A stretch of DNA of 64,000 nt from Clostridium thermarum. GTDB lineage: Bacteria > Bacillota > Clostridia > Clostridiales > Clostridiaceae. Below, piece by piece: positions 52,781-62,141 of the stretch. How positions within the stretch are numbered: the stretch's first letter is position 1; each line of letters begins with the position of its first letter. The stretch covers positions 3,043,001-3,107,000 of the forward strand of contig NZ_CP040924.1 in assembly GCF_006351925.1 (NCBI RefSeq), given 5' to 3'. The position numbers were made by a program, and so were the translations under genes. The notes beneath the pieces were generated by a model that made no database searches, was not told where the DNA came from, and saw nothing but the letters and a program-made list of their open reading frames with translations.

Positions 52781-55066
52781 TTACTTCAAATACATGAAAT
52801 CAATTACTAGATAACTTGTGCTTGCTTGCGCACCCCAAATCACTACTTCTCCATTTGTTCTAATTTCACCGTTAGTTACATATTTGGTATTATCCGTTTT
52901 ATATCCCATAACACACAAATTAACCTTATTTAACGGTCTGAATACTTGACTTAAGGTGAATACAATTGCATTGTTAGAACTTGCTCCGGGAACAACCGTA
53001 ACATTTCCCCAAACCATGCCGTTTTGATAGTAAACATAGTCTGAATTTCCGCTACCACTTTCTTTTGTATAAGTGTTTTGGAACACTAATTGCTCAGACA
53101 ACATATTCGCTGAATAATCAACAGTAAAGGTCTTTGTATATCCTGTTATACTACCCACACAGTCTAAATTATCATTAATAGTTAATATATTACCAACAAC
53201 ATGCTCTGTACCATACCAATCAAGCGGATATGAATTTCCATATGTCTTTATATTTCCTATAATATCTGTCACCTTTACAATGAGATAATCCCACTCTGAC
53301 GTATAATATTTATAATATAAATCAATATAAAGGAAGTCTGCATCCTCTTTCCCAACGACAGCAAGCCTATCCCAATACTTAATATTACTACAGAACACAT
53401 TGACATTGTAATTATTAAAATTTTTAGCTAATGCAGTATCTTTAAATCCCTGTAGTTTAACTTCTAAATCGCATGATTTAATTTTAGTTGAATAACTGTC
53501 ATTTTTGTTTGCGATGTTCATTTGAAGAGTTAGAGAACCAATTCTATTTTCCTTTGGTATCTTTATGGTGGCAAAATTGTAATTAACATTGCTATTTGAT
53601 GATTCGTGTGGCTTGGTGATATAATAATCCAAGTCCTTTTCTCTTGGCTTGCCCTGAATATTTATATACCTACAGTCTTTAAAAGTTACCTTGTTATTGA
53701 AAGCTTCTTTGTTAATAAGTATACATGGCTTTGTGATTGCTTGATTTTCAAACTGACAATTTTGAGCATATACAAAAGGATTGTTTGTGGTATGATATTG
53801 TATGACTTGCATATTATCAGGTGCAAAATTAGGATTTGAGAAATAACCACAACTTATTAACCTTACGTCCTTTTCTACATTAAAGCCTATCTGAGTGCTA
53901 TCTGCTAAGCATGATTCAAAGATATTCCCTGCGGCTTTAATATCAAATGATATACTACCTGCATTAAGTCTATCAGGTTGCACTATCCAAGGATGAACTC
54001 TACTAAACCTATTTCCTCCTCTGTTAGTTTGAACTCCGACTGTCCAGTTTACCATCCACACATTTTCTATGTGCGAATCTGTAGTATTTACTACTAATGC
54101 GATATTATCAGCCAAATTGGTGTCGATTGTATTCTCAAAGTAAACATTGTTTAAGATTGCTTCGACGGAAGTATTATCTGATGGGTCTGACCTTAAAATC
54201 AATCCCCTATTTATACCATTTTTAAAGACGGTTTTTTCTATAGTGAAGTGTCTAAACCAACTTACTTCTACTAGTCTTTTTGCTTTACCATCTCCATCAA
54301 ATACTCCACCTATTATTGAATGACCAGTTGGATAAGTATTTGCTTTCCCCCATTTTACCATGTAATCCATGTTGGCAAGGGCTTTTATTGTAGCTTTTTC
54401 ATGAAGCAGTAGATTTACATTGTTATCAATTATGAGCGGTGAACTTATGCCAAAAGTTCCTGGGGGAAAATATAGTGTTTTATTAGGATTCGCATTTATT
54501 AAACTTTGAAGTATGCTGTAATCATCTCTTCCATCACCGAAAGCTTTACCCAATCCCTTAACATTTACTTGCACAATATCCGCCAATTGCGAATCTAAAT
54601 TGTTCATACGCTCATCATATTGCTGTACGGTAGCGTTTAATACTTCATATTGAGCAATATAATTTTCTATCTTTCCGATATAGTTCTCGCTTATTTTGCC
54701 CTCGCCGATACTGCCCTCAACTTGAAACACAAAGGTCGGCATATTGAGTATTTTACCATCCTTGCTTCTATGAACCTCGCACTTTACGTTCCCGGGTGCC
54801 GCTAATGTTTCAGACCTTAATACACACTCTACTTTTCCGTTTTGAGCATCAATGATGTTTACTCCGGAAGTGCTGTCCTGGAAAACTACTGTACCATCAG
54901 GTTTCAAAAACCTAAATTCTATATCCTCTCCGGTAATGTCAGTTACTAATCCATTGTCAAATATAGAAACCTCCAATACTGCAGTATCTATATTGCCTTG
55001 CTTAAATTTAATATTTGTAGCAGCATTCTTTTTAATGTCATAGCCTATATAATATCTACTTTCCAA
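52781..55066 (-). CDS. Baseplate upper protein/tail fibre with pectate-lyase-like beta-helix
   Basis: 761 residues. The N-terminal 130 residues resemble the BppU/DUF2479 baseplate domain (VSIFDNGLVTDITGEDIEFRF); a coiled linker (about 130-170) leads to a parallel beta-helix (GLGKAFGDGRDDYSILQSLI then FPPGTFGISSPLIID, VFDGDGKAKRLVEV). The C-terminal part is beta-rich. Likely the receptor-binding spike that may also cleave surface sugar. The start is a TTG at 55,066, 8 nt after AGGAGG; a GTG three codons earlier overlaps that site. Confidence 0.85.
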   Translation of the reverse strand: MESRYYIGYDIKKNAATNIKFKQGNIDTAVLEVSIFDNGLVTDITGEDIEFRFLKPDGTVVFQDSTSGVNIIDAQNGKVECVLRSETLAAPGNVKCEVHRSKDGKILNMPTFVFQVEGSIGEGKISENYIGKIENYIAQYEVLNATVQQYDERMNNLDSQLADIVQVNVKGLGKAFGDGRDDYSILQSLINANPNKTLYFPPGTFGISSPLIIDNNVNLLLHEKATIKALANMDYMVKWGKANTYPTGHSIIGGVFDGDGKAKRLVEVSWFRHFTIEKTVFKNGINRGLILRSDPSDNTSVEAILNNVYFENTIDTNLADNIALVVNTTDSHIENVWMVNWTVGVQTNRGGNRFSRVHPWIVQPDRLNAGSISFDIKAAGNIFESCLADSTQIGFNVEKDVRLISCGYFSNPNFAPDNMQVIQYHTTNNPFVYAQNCQFENQAITKPCILINKEAFNNKVTFKDCRYINIQGKPREKDLDYYITKPHESSNSNVNYNFATIKIPKENRIGSLTLQMNIANKNDSYSTKIKSCDLEVKLQGFKDTALAKNFNNYNVNVFCSNIKYWDRLAVVGKEDADFLYIDLYYKYYTSEWDYLIVKVTDIIGNIKTYGNSYPLDWYGTEHVVGNILTINDNLDCVGSITGYTKTFTVDYSANMLSEQLVFQNTYTKESGSGNSDYVYYQNGMVWGNVTVVPGASSNNAIVFTLSQVFRPLNKVNLCVMGYKTDNTKYVTNGEIRTNGEVVIWGAQASTSYLVIDFMYLK

Positions 55067-55083
55067 ATTTGTCACCTCCTGCT

Positions 55084-55647
55084 TTAGTAACTTGCAGTAA
55101 ATAGCCCGTAATTGCTTAACTTAGTTATAAGCTCTTGTAATCTTGTTCTAACCGCTGCTAGGTCAGCTTGGCTGTTTGGCATATATGCTGTTTGCTTTGT
55201 GATAGGTGAAGTATTAAAAAAGCCTATCCTTGTTCCCTTGTGTTCAAGGTCATTTCTAAATGTTACTTTTCCATCGACATTCAGCGTACTATCAAAATCT
55301 ACCGCTCCGGTTGCATTTAAGGTTTTAACTTTTGCATTATTGGTTACAGTAATGTCAATAAACGTATTGTTATCCTCACCACTTTCCGGCGAAACATTAT
55401 AATTAACTTTTCCCAGAATTATATAGGTGCCGGACACTGCTGCCAATAAAACTCTATCACCTATCTGTGGGACATAAGATGCTATATAAGAGTATTGTTT
55501 TTCACTTGCGGCGCTCTCACCATCAAAGGTTATTTTTGCAGTATTATTAGGGAATAGAGCGACAACCACGGCCATTCTAAAATTATCATTTGTATCAGCT
55601 GTCCCGGTATTCTCAATAAATTCTTCAGCACTTAATATATCACTCAT
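55084..55647 (-). CDS. Baseplate/tail-spike protein with OB-fold start
   Basis: 187 residues. The N-terminal half (VVVALFPNNTAKITFDGES..YIASYVPQIGDRVLL) resembles the OB-fold of phage baseplate gpV-like or RBP-linker proteins. The middle is beta-rich (TLNATGAVDFDSTLNVDGKV) and the end holds GFFNTSPITKQ, a conserved block of fibre tips, then a helix. It overlaps the upstream gene by 4 nt (ATGA). Probably a minor structural part linking hub and fibre. Confidence 0.75.
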   Translation of the reverse strand: MSDILSAEEFIENTGTADTNDNFRMAVVVALFPNNTAKITFDGESAASEKQYSYIASYVPQIGDRVLLAAVSGTYIILGKVNYNVSPESGEDNNTFIDITVTNNAKVKTLNATGAVDFDSTLNVDGKVTFRNDLEHKGTRIGFFNTSPITKQTAYMPNSQADLAAVRTRLQELITKLSNYGLFTASY

Positions 55648-56762
55648 ATTTGTATCACTCTCCTTGTGTTATGGATCATTCTTCCGCCGGCAACCAAATT
55701 CATGCTCCAAGATGTTTCTGTATACTTAGAAGATACACCTAGTCCTGTATGTTCTATAAACAGCATATCCATGTAACTGTGATGTGGCATTAATGCAGTC
55801 TCGAAGATAAATTTACCGTAGACATTGCTGCTTTCATAAGCTAGCCTTTTCACATATTCATCTAATGTAGCTTGGTCAAGTATATCGTCGACCTTATCGC
55901 AATCTACTATTATACGCCCTCTGTTTATCGTGCTTGTCTTAGAAGTCGGCAAATCATTGACGTATACGCTTCTAATGGTTTCTTTTTCGGGATTGCTTAG
56001 GTACCTAACCCACTTGTTAGGCACATTGAAAAGGTCTAATTCCTCGCTTGCTCCATCATGAATAATACTCAACTCATTATTTCTGTAAGTGTAATCAACT
56101 TCTCTATCAGATGGCAGCACATAAGGCTTTGCTATAAAATAATTATTTTCATTCACCCATATGGAAGTATAATTTATCTCTGTAAGTAGCGAATTAATAG
56201 CTTCAAGCTTACTTGTGCCTATTTCGAATTCCTTATCAACAGATATAGCCCCAGTATGGTTTGTTATATTTACTTTCCATATACCGGCACCGTTCAGAAT
56301 ATCAGTAATAGCTTTTGTGTACTTTGTCCCGGCAGTTATTCTATAGCGATTATCAAATTTATCCTCTAATAAAACCAAGCTAGAATCATATGCTTCAATA
56401 TCCCTATAAATTCCCTTATTGAACTCTCGGCGTACAGGCGAGGAAATTAGAAATACACCTAAGGGCCACTCAGCATATCCTCCGCCCGGCATTTTAAGTA
56501 AAAAGACTGGCCTAATTCTATCATTAAGCCAGTCTACGTCGTTCAACTCATTTTCTTTGAAAGAAAAGTTTGCAGTTCTTTTTATTTCCGCAAGGCTATT
56601 AAAATTAATATTGCTCCCCTGTTTAGATGTAAGTTCTCCTATCTTAACATCATGTTTATTCAATAAATCATATCTAAATTTTACTTCCCTTATACCAGTA
56701 CGTGCATGGAGTTGATTTCTAATAGCTTCTTCACTATATCCGTTTACGGCAAGGCTAAGCAT
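55644..56762 (-). CDS. Phage tail/baseplate hub protein (gp27-like)
   Basis: 372 residues, with the siphovirus hub layout: an N-terminal IREVKFRYDLLNKHDVKIGEL, FLISSPVRREFNKGIYRDIEAYD in the middle and a conserved helical segment (SKLEAINSLLTEINYTSIWVN). Comparable to tail-associated proteins of Gram-positive siphophages in this position after the distal-tail gene. The ATG lies one base from the stop of the upstream gene. No peptidase residues are recognisable, so tail lysin activity is not claimed. Confidence 0.8.
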   Translation of the reverse strand: MLSLAVNGYSEEAIRNQLHARTGIREVKFRYDLLNKHDVKIGELTSKQGSNINFNSLAEIKRTANFSFKENELNDVDWLNDRIRPVFLLKMPGGGYAEWPLGVFLISSPVRREFNKGIYRDIEAYDSSLVLLEDKFDNRYRITAGTKYTKAITDILNGAGIWKVNITNHTGAISVDKEFEIGTSKLEAINSLLTEINYTSIWVNENNYFIAKPYVLPSDREVDYTYRNNELSIIHDGASEELDLFNVPNKWVRYLSNPEKETIRSVYVNDLPTSKTSTINRGRIIVDCDKVDDILDQATLDEYVKRLAYESSNVYGKFIFETALMPHHSYMDMLFIEHTGLGVSSKYTETSWSMNLVAGGRMIHNTRRVIQI

Positions 56763-58463
56763 TTAAATATCAACCTCCTCCGTGTAATCTGTTTCTGATA
56801 TTGTAAAACTAATGATATACACTGATTGCTCTTCTCTCTCGGATAAACCATTCAAAGTACCGTATATTTTTCTACCTTTACTGTCTCTATATAGCACAGT
56901 TTCAGCAAGATCATAAATCTCTAAAAATTGCTCTACTTCATTATAAGTTTTAAATGCAAATTCAAGAGCAATGCCACTCTCGATATGCTCAGAAAATTCA
57001 GCTACACCATGCTTTCTTCCGTTGAAATAACTAACTTCACCCTTTTGTATTCTTGATAGGCTCCTAGCTGGTTTTCTGTTGAATCCATGTTTCATTACGA
57101 ATATGTTATTCAAATCAGTTATAGGTGCAATTAAGGAATGCTTAAAATATGCTGTACCTACTTTTACGTTACTATCTTGATAAGCTTCATCAGTGGTTAC
57201 AGCTCGCACAAAATATTTGTAATCCTGATTATTTGCAACGGTATTATCATCAAAGATTACATTATCTGTTTTACCTATACATATATACTCTTCTTTGCTA
57301 TATTCAGAGCGGTAAATTAAATAATATGCTATACTTGCCACCGGTGAGATATGCAGTTGTAAACCATAGTCTCTATTGTAGACTGCAAAGGATGGCTTAT
57401 TAGGCTTTGTCGTAGATACTTCGAATTGCCTTTCTCCCCAAGCTGACCATATGTCGTATTCATTTTTTACTCTAACTTTTGCTGTGTATGTTCCATCTTC
57501 AAGAAATGCTTTTATCTTGTGAGACCTTTCTAAAATGCCCGGGATATTCCCTGAATCATATATAACATTCTCGCCATTTAATATCTGTATTTGATATATC
57601 TGCTGCTGTGATGATGCCCAGCTAATAACTGGCCTTGAGGTATTGGGAGATATAGTTTCTATAACTGGTACCGGAGAAGCTCCTATACAATAAAAAGCTG
57701 ACGTATCACTATACGCACTAACTTCATCATATTCATTGTAGCACCTTACACGCCAGTAGATATTGCCGCCTGGAAGAGTGTTATCCGGCATATCATAATA
57801 ATTATTAGATGTTGTCTCACTTACAGTATTCCATGTAGCACCGTCGGTACTCCATTCAAAGTCGAAAGCCTTTTGAACTCCTCCAACGCTACTATTATAT
57901 TTCCAACTAAATCTCAGTGAAGATTGATTATCACGGTATACACCTATTGGATCTATTAGAGTCGGCTTACTCGGGGGTACATCTTCGTAAATTAGTATAA
58001 TGTAAGGTGCATTTTCACCTCGTGTTGAATGAACTTGTACTATTTCTATTTCTGCATCCTCATAACCATAGCCAGTAGGTGGTTGAACTTTTAAAATATT
58101 ATTACCGCTCGGATTAACGTGTGCAAATTCGTTATATTCATCATTAATCAAAGTGTGTGTCAAGCCACTAAATGAACCATCTGTATTTATTTGGTTAAAT
58201 GTTACCGTGTTCTCCGACCATTCTCCACGATGGTCACCTGCCCAAGAAGATAATTTATAACCACCGCCGTTTACTACATACATCATTAATTTTGCGCTTA
58301 CAATTCTTTTGCGTACTGGCACAGGTAATTCAAATTTTATTAATGCATAATAGCGATCTTTATAAAGATTTAAGTAACTTAAATTACCATAATTTGTATT
58401 AGGGTTATTTCTATCCACAAAAGTAGATTCAGTTATTGGAACTTCTACTGTATACTGTGCCAT
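56763..58463 (-). CDS. Distal tail protein with N-terminal carbohydrate-binding and FnIII domains
   Basis: 566 residues. The first 160 (STFVDRNNPNTNYGNLSYLNLYKD) match the DNRLRE/CBM96-like beta-sandwich; then two to three fibronectin-III-like repeats (DIEWSTDGATWNTVSE; YWRVRCYNEYDEVSAYS) and a C-terminal 120-residue distal-tail-like part (ISFTISETDYTEEVDI). A distal-tail protein with added sugar-binding domains would help host adhesion. Its ATG overlaps the tape-measure stop (TAATG). Confidence 0.8.
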   Translation of the reverse strand: MAQYTVEVPITESTFVDRNNPNTNYGNLSYLNLYKDRYYALIKFELPVPVRKRIVSAKLMMYVVNGGGYKLSSWAGDHRGEWSENTVTFNQINTDGSFSGLTHTLINDEYNEFAHVNPSGNNILKVQPPTGYGYEDAEIEIVQVHSTRGENAPYIILIYEDVPPSKPTLIDPIGVYRDNQSSLRFSWKYNSSVGGVQKAFDFEWSTDGATWNTVSETTSNNYYDMPDNTLPGGNIYWRVRCYNEYDEVSAYSDTSAFYCIGASPVPVIETISPNTSRPVISWASSQQQIYQIQILNGENVIYDSGNIPGILERSHKIKAFLEDGTYTAKVRVKNEYDIWSAWGERQFEVSTTKPNKPSFAVYNRDYGLQLHISPVASIAYYLIYRSEYSKEEYICIGKTDNVIFDDNTVANNQDYKYFVRAVTTDEAYQDSNVKVGTAYFKHSLIAPITDLNNIFVMKHGFNRKPARSLSRIQKGEVSYFNGRKHGVAEFSEHIESGIALEFAFKTYNEVEQFLEIYDLAETVLYRDSKGRKIYGTLNGLSEREEQSVYIISFTISETDYTEEVDI

Positions 58464-60145
58464 TATGGTTTCACCACCCCTGCTCTTCTTGTTTGCTTAA
58501 CTTGCTTAATAACATTTAACAGCTTTGATACTTCACTGATCTCTTCCATTTTTACATTAAATATGAACGTATCTCCGCCACTTTCTTGTTCTGCCCCGGC
58601 TAACATCTGCATAGACCTCTTATTGCTGTATATCTTTGCACCTGCAGGAGCTTCTATAAGCTCAGGTCCTTCTTCTCCGACCCATGTCCAACCACCTCGC
58701 CAGTTACTTGTTCCTGTAGCATTTCTCCCTATCTTGCTACCGGCATTATTAACAGTGCTAGTCATGTTTCCCACGCTAGTCCCTATATTAGCCATGGTAT
58801 TATTAAGTTCGTCACCTTTTCCGACTATTACCGCTATTATAGCAGCAAGGGCAATCAAAGCAGTAGTTACACCCACGATTATAGCTGTGGTTTTTAATGT
58901 AGCCGGATTCATGGCCGAGAACGTATTTGTAACATCACCTATCGCTTTTGCTACTGTTACAGCTACAACCGCTACACTTCCGATTATGGCTACTGTTGCC
59001 AGTATCTTAGGGTCTATTTTATTAAGCATTTCAAATAGTCCGGTTAATACCGGTAACATTACTTCGGCTACACTATTTTTAAAAGCTTCTTTTTGTTTAT
59101 CAAAGATTTTCAACGAATCATCCAATTTTGAGAACGATTTAACGACCTCACTATCCATTACATAACCCATATCATGCGCCTTTTGCTTCAATGCATCTAC
59201 CTCTTGCCCTGTCATGTTCAAAATCGGTATTAGTTTTTCACCAGTTGTTGATAATAGAGCACTTGCTATAGCGTTTCTTTCAGTTTCATTTTTCATGCTT
59301 TGAAGTTTAGTTATAACTTCATCAAACAGTTTTTCTTGAGTTTTTAATTTTCCGTTATTCTCAGTTACTTTTATACCTAATTTACCGAACATTTCTGCAC
59401 CTTCGCCAGTTCCGTTAGCTGCATCCATAATCTTTTCTGCAAAATTTGCTAAATCTCCACTTGCTTGTTCCATACTATGGCCAAAGTTACTTAACACATA
59501 ATCCCACTCTTGATATGATTCAATAGACATGCCGGATGTCTGTGATACATTCTGAATTTCTTTTGCATGTTTTGCTGTTTCTATCGTTGCCTTTGACAAG
59601 CCTGTTACTAATCCAGCTGTCGCTCCTATTAAAGCTAATGTTGATACCTTTTGCCCATCTAAAGCACTTATAGCATTTTGTGCGCTATCCGGCAAATTTA
59701 CGCCTAATGCTGATATTAAGCTATTTAATACATCACCAAGACTTCTTCCTTTTTCTGCGCTTTCCTCTTGTGCTTCACTGAACTTTTTAAGTTCTTGCTC
59801 ACTCTTATCTAGTTCTTTTTGCATTTTAATAAGCTCAGCTTCGGCATTGTTAAGACTAACTTGCCATTTTAAAGTCCTTGCATCTGCTTCTCCGTAGCTT
59901 TCCGCAGCGTTATCTAAAGCTGCTCTTAACATTCCAACCTTTTGTGCCTGTTCATATAGTTGTTTCTGTAGCACGGTATTTTTTGCTGTAAGGCCCTCAA
60001 CAGACTTAGAGTTGTCGCTAAAGCGTGCAGTTACAAGTGTAAGCTCTGAGGCCGTAACCTTTAACCCGGTGTTTATTTCAGAAATAGCCTTTTTAAACTC
60101 TCGTTCGCCTTCAAGAGCAATTTGCGCCCCTATTTTACTTGCCAT
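58463..60145 (-). CDS. Phage tail tape measure protein
   Basis: 560 residues. Coiled-coil start (about 60-140), membrane-like helices (about 385-470: ILATVAIIGSVAVVAVTVAKAI, IIVGVTTALIALAAIIAVIVG), and the conserved C-terminal motif WVGEEGPELIEAPAGAKIYS. Sets tail length and helps DNA entry. Its length predicts a short siphovirus tail. Preceded by the frameshifted chaperone pair, the usual order. Confidence 0.93.
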   Translation of the reverse strand: MASKIGAQIALEGEREFKKAISEINTGLKVTASELTLVTARFSDNSKSVEGLTAKNTVLQKQLYEQAQKVGMLRAALDNAAESYGEADARTLKWQVSLNNAEAELIKMQKELDKSEQELKKFSEAQEESAEKGRSLGDVLNSLISALGVNLPDSAQNAISALDGQKVSTLALIGATAGLVTGLSKATIETAKHAKEIQNVSQTSGMSIESYQEWDYVLSNFGHSMEQASGDLANFAEKIMDAANGTGEGAEMFGKLGIKVTENNGKLKTQEKLFDEVITKLQSMKNETERNAIASALLSTTGEKLIPILNMTGQEVDALKQKAHDMGYVMDSEVVKSFSKLDDSLKIFDKQKEAFKNSVAEVMLPVLTGLFEMLNKIDPKILATVAIIGSVAVVAVTVAKAIGDVTNTFSAMNPATLKTTAIIVGVTTALIALAAIIAVIVGKGDELNNTMANIGTSVGNMTSTVNNAGSKIGRNATGTSNWRGGWTWVGEEGPELIEAPAGAKIYSNKRSMQMLAGAEQESGGDTFIFNVKMEEISEVSKLLNVIKQVKQTRRAGVVKP

Positions 60146-60146
60146 G

Positions 60147-60335
60147 TTATATCACATCCTCTCCGGGGATGAAATCATCAATACTTTTGTAACGTTTTTC
60201 TAATCCGTAGAAGTATTTAAACTCATTAAATAAAAGAATAAGCTTTCTTAAAGTCATTCTCCATACTTCTTTTTCACTATACCCTAGCAAAGTTTTCCCT
60301 ATAAAAATAAGCTGCGCAAAGTTTATTTCGATTTT
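60147..60335 (-). CDS. Frameshift extension of the tail assembly chaperone (gpT-like)
   Basis: In the -1 frame relative to the upstream chaperone gene the sequence reads KIEINFAQLIFIGKTLLGYS then EKEVWRMTLRKLILLFNEFK and ends ..FIPGEDVI at 60,147, two bases before the tape-measure ATG. It has no start codon or ribosome site, so it must be made by a -1 shift, as for gpGT of lambda. An A4 run at about 60,332-60,335 (AGA AAA TCG) is the likeliest slip site. The Y-S-E-x-E-V-W motif recurs in siphophage chaperone extensions. Confidence 0.78.
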   Translation of the reverse strand, partial: KIEINFAQLIFIGKTLLGYSEKEVWRMTLRKLILLFNEFKYFYGLEKRYKSIDDFIPGEDVI

Positions 60336-60736
60336 CTTCTCAGTTCCTTGTTCTTCAAACTCTGCGCAGCTATCAAGTTTTTTCCTACTTCTTCAATCTC
60401 CTGTACTTGCTCCTCCGGCAAACCTTTTAACATTGCTTCTTGCACCTTAGTACTAAGCTCTCTAATAGCTTGTATTCCAATTAAGTACCGACCAAGTTTC
60501 TTTTCATCTATGAGTGGCTTTTTATCATTCGGATGCTCTTCATTCCATATTTCAGCATCCTCATTTAACATTTCAACCGCAAGCCACTTTGCAGTCGCTA
60601 GTTCATTAAGCGGTTTATTCAACATTTCATCTATACTACCAAATTTCTCTACACATTTTTCAAGCACATTCAAGTTAAATATTAAATTACGCTCAGTATC
60701 AAGTGTTATTGGTACTCCCATATTTTTAAAGCTCAT
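60323..60736 (-). CDS. Tail assembly chaperone (gpG-like)
   Basis: 137 residues, acidic and helical (SIDEMLNKPLNELATAKWLAVEML), lying between major tail and tape-measure genes like gpG of lambda. It keeps the tape measure soluble during tail assembly. The ATG at 60,736 lies 29 nt from the AGGAGG, with a small hairpin in between. Its stop is bypassed by a -1 frameshift to add a gpT-like domain. Confidence 0.82.
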   Translation of the reverse strand: MSFKNMGVPITLDTERNLIFNLNVLEKCVEKFGSIDEMLNKPLNELATAKWLAVEMLNEDAEIWNEEHPNDKKPLIDEKKLGRYLIGIQAIRELSTKVQEAMLKGLPEEQVQEIEEVGKNLIAAQSLKNKELRRKSK

Positions 60737-60744
60737 AAACAAAA

Positions 60745-60771
60745 GGCGGTATTAAACCGCCCTCACCTCCT
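60745..60771 (-). promoter_or_regulatory. Hairpin between ribosome site and start of the chaperone gene
   Basis: The AGGAGG (60,771-60,766) overlaps the stop of the major tail gene. GGCGGT and ACCGCC (60,761-60,745) form a 6-bp stem, then TTTTGTTT leads to the ATG. Folded, the stem shortens the distance from ribosome site to ATG to about 12 nt. It also resembles a weak terminator, which would keep chaperone output far below that of the tail tube. Confidence 0.6.
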
Positions 60772-61345
60772 AAGAAAGATTTAATTCTTTTGCTAACCAT
60801 GCTTTAGCTAGCGCTAAGCTATCAACTGTTACTTCTCTCTTCCACTGACCATCCATTCTACGTGATAAACTTCCCTCGATAGTAGGTGTTTGAAAGTTTA
60901 CTTGCTGCCCTTTTGTCTCGGTTGATTCATTAGGCTCACTAAATTTCACTTTAGTATAGATTACAGCTCTATATTTTCTAACATTTTTTACTATTTTTGA
61001 GACAATAAATCCGAATCCGAAGTATCCAGGTGTGTCTGTATCCTTGCTTACTAATACTTCAACGCTTTCATTTCCTACTGTTACTGTTTCTGTTGTGTTT
61101 GCTAGCCAATCTTTTTTTACTTCTGTTTCTAAATCATTGGCTGTGAATGTCATTTTCCCGCCTCTAAATTCTTTTACCGATTCATCTTCGTTATCATCAG
61201 CATATAACTTAGATTCTGATATATCAAGGCTCATGTCGACTTTTATAGCCTTTGCTGCAACCTTTCCGGTACCATATTCAAATGTTCCGTTTTCATTTTC
61301 CGTTAATGGTGCGTATACGGGGTATTTTAATCCTATAACGGCCAT
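60770..61345 (-). CDS. Phage major tail protein (phi13 family)
   Basis: 191 residues. IGLKYPVYAPL at the start, DISESKLYADDNEDESVKEF near 40-60 and the closing LSRRMDGQWKREVTVDSLALA-type segment are typical of the phi13/TP901-1 tail tube proteins. Forms the tail tube by stacking hexameric rings. AAAGGAGGG lies 6 nt before the ATG. Confidence 0.93.
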   Translation of the reverse strand: MAVIGLKYPVYAPLTENENGTFEYGTGKVAAKAIKVDMSLDISESKLYADDNEDESVKEFRGGKMTFTANDLETEVKKDWLANTTETVTVGNESVEVLVSKDTDTPGYFGFGFIVSKIVKNVRKYRAVIYTKVKFSEPNESTETKGQQVNFQTPTIEGSLSRRMDGQWKREVTVDSLALAKAWLAKELNLS

Positions 61346-61357
61346 GTTATCCCTCCT

Positions 61358-61822
61358 TTAGAAATCATATGCTTTAATTTCTTCATCTAACTTTTTTCCC
61401 ATTTGTTCAATAGCTTTATTTTTAGTCTTATTTACTGCCGGCCTTATAAATGGTCTTTTACGTAACCAGCTTGTGCCAGATTCCATAGCTCTCGCCTTTA
61501 ATTGGTTCGGCACACCATTTCTATCGTAACCATCAAAGCCTATATGGACATTTGTGTTTCCATTCCTGTCTACACCCGGTGGGGTTATACCAAAAGCCTT
61601 GAGCAAATCCCCGGTAAATTTATATTTTTTATATGGTCCACCATTACCCTTACCGACATACGCAGGATCATTTAAGTTATCCATTAAATTCTTTTTTATT
61701 TGGTCTGCTACTGGGTTTGCTCCGGCACGGACAACTTTTTTTGCTATTTTCTCCGCATCCTTTCCAAGTTTAGAAAGCTTAGCGGTGTATTCTTCAAGGC
61801 CATTAACAACCATCTTAGCCAA
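61358..61822 (-). CDS. HK97 gp10-like tail/neck protein
   Basis: About 154 residues. The family start MVVNGLEEYTAKLSKLG and the conserved core with a glycine-rich loop (GKGNGGPY) and RPFIRPAV fit HK97 gp10 tail-completion proteins. I place the start at the TTG (61,822), nine bases after GGGAGG, giving MAKMVVNG, the usual family opening; the ATG at 61,828 would be only three bases from the site. It overlaps the upstream gene stop by 8 nt. Confidence 0.85.
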   Translation of the reverse strand: MAKMVVNGLEEYTAKLSKLGKDAEKIAKKVVRAGANPVADQIKKNLMDNLNDPAYVGKGNGGPYKKYKFTGDLLKAFGITPPGVDRNGNTNVHIGFDGYDRNGVPNQLKARAMESGTSWLRKRPFIRPAVNKTKNKAIEQMGKKLDEEIKAYDF

Positions 61823-62141
61823 TACCATCAACCTCCCACAGCCATTCATAGTGAATATAGCTGGTATCTTCTTCGTATTGAACAGAATTTAAGCTCCATG
61901 ATATATCAGCAGAATCAAGTTTCTGTTGTATCAATTCAAATACAGGATCATGTTCTGTTTTAGTGAAATAGTCTATTGTCCCTTGTAGTGATTGAATTTC
62001 TTTCTTATCATCAGCATCAAGTGAATCGCCCTCGCCATCCTCCGCCCACACTATATAATTACCTTTCTGCTTATCAGCAAAATAGTGAAATACCGGCGGA
62101 CCTATAGTTAAAAGTAAATCTCTTAAATCAACCAATCTCAT
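61815..62141 (-). CDS. Phage tail terminator/completion protein
   Basis: 108 residues: LRDLLLTIGPPVFHYFADKQ at the start and a beta-rich core (GNYIVWAEDGEGDSLDADDK, QSLQGTIDYFTKTEHDPVF), as in small proteins that follow the head-closure gene in siphophages and cap the tail tube. GGAGG precedes the ATG by six bases. The start overlaps the upstream gene end by 14 nt. Confidence 0.75.
   Translation of the reverse strand: MRLVDLRDLLLTIGPPVFHYFADKQKGNYIVWAEDGEGDSLDADDKKEIQSLQGTIDYFTKTEHDPVFELIQQKLDSADISWSLNSVQYEEDTSYIHYEWLWEVDGIG

Noticed and set aside
58563..59165. 200-codon plus-strand frame opposite the tape measure gene
   Set aside because: Hydrophobic shadow of the tape-measure helices with no start signal.
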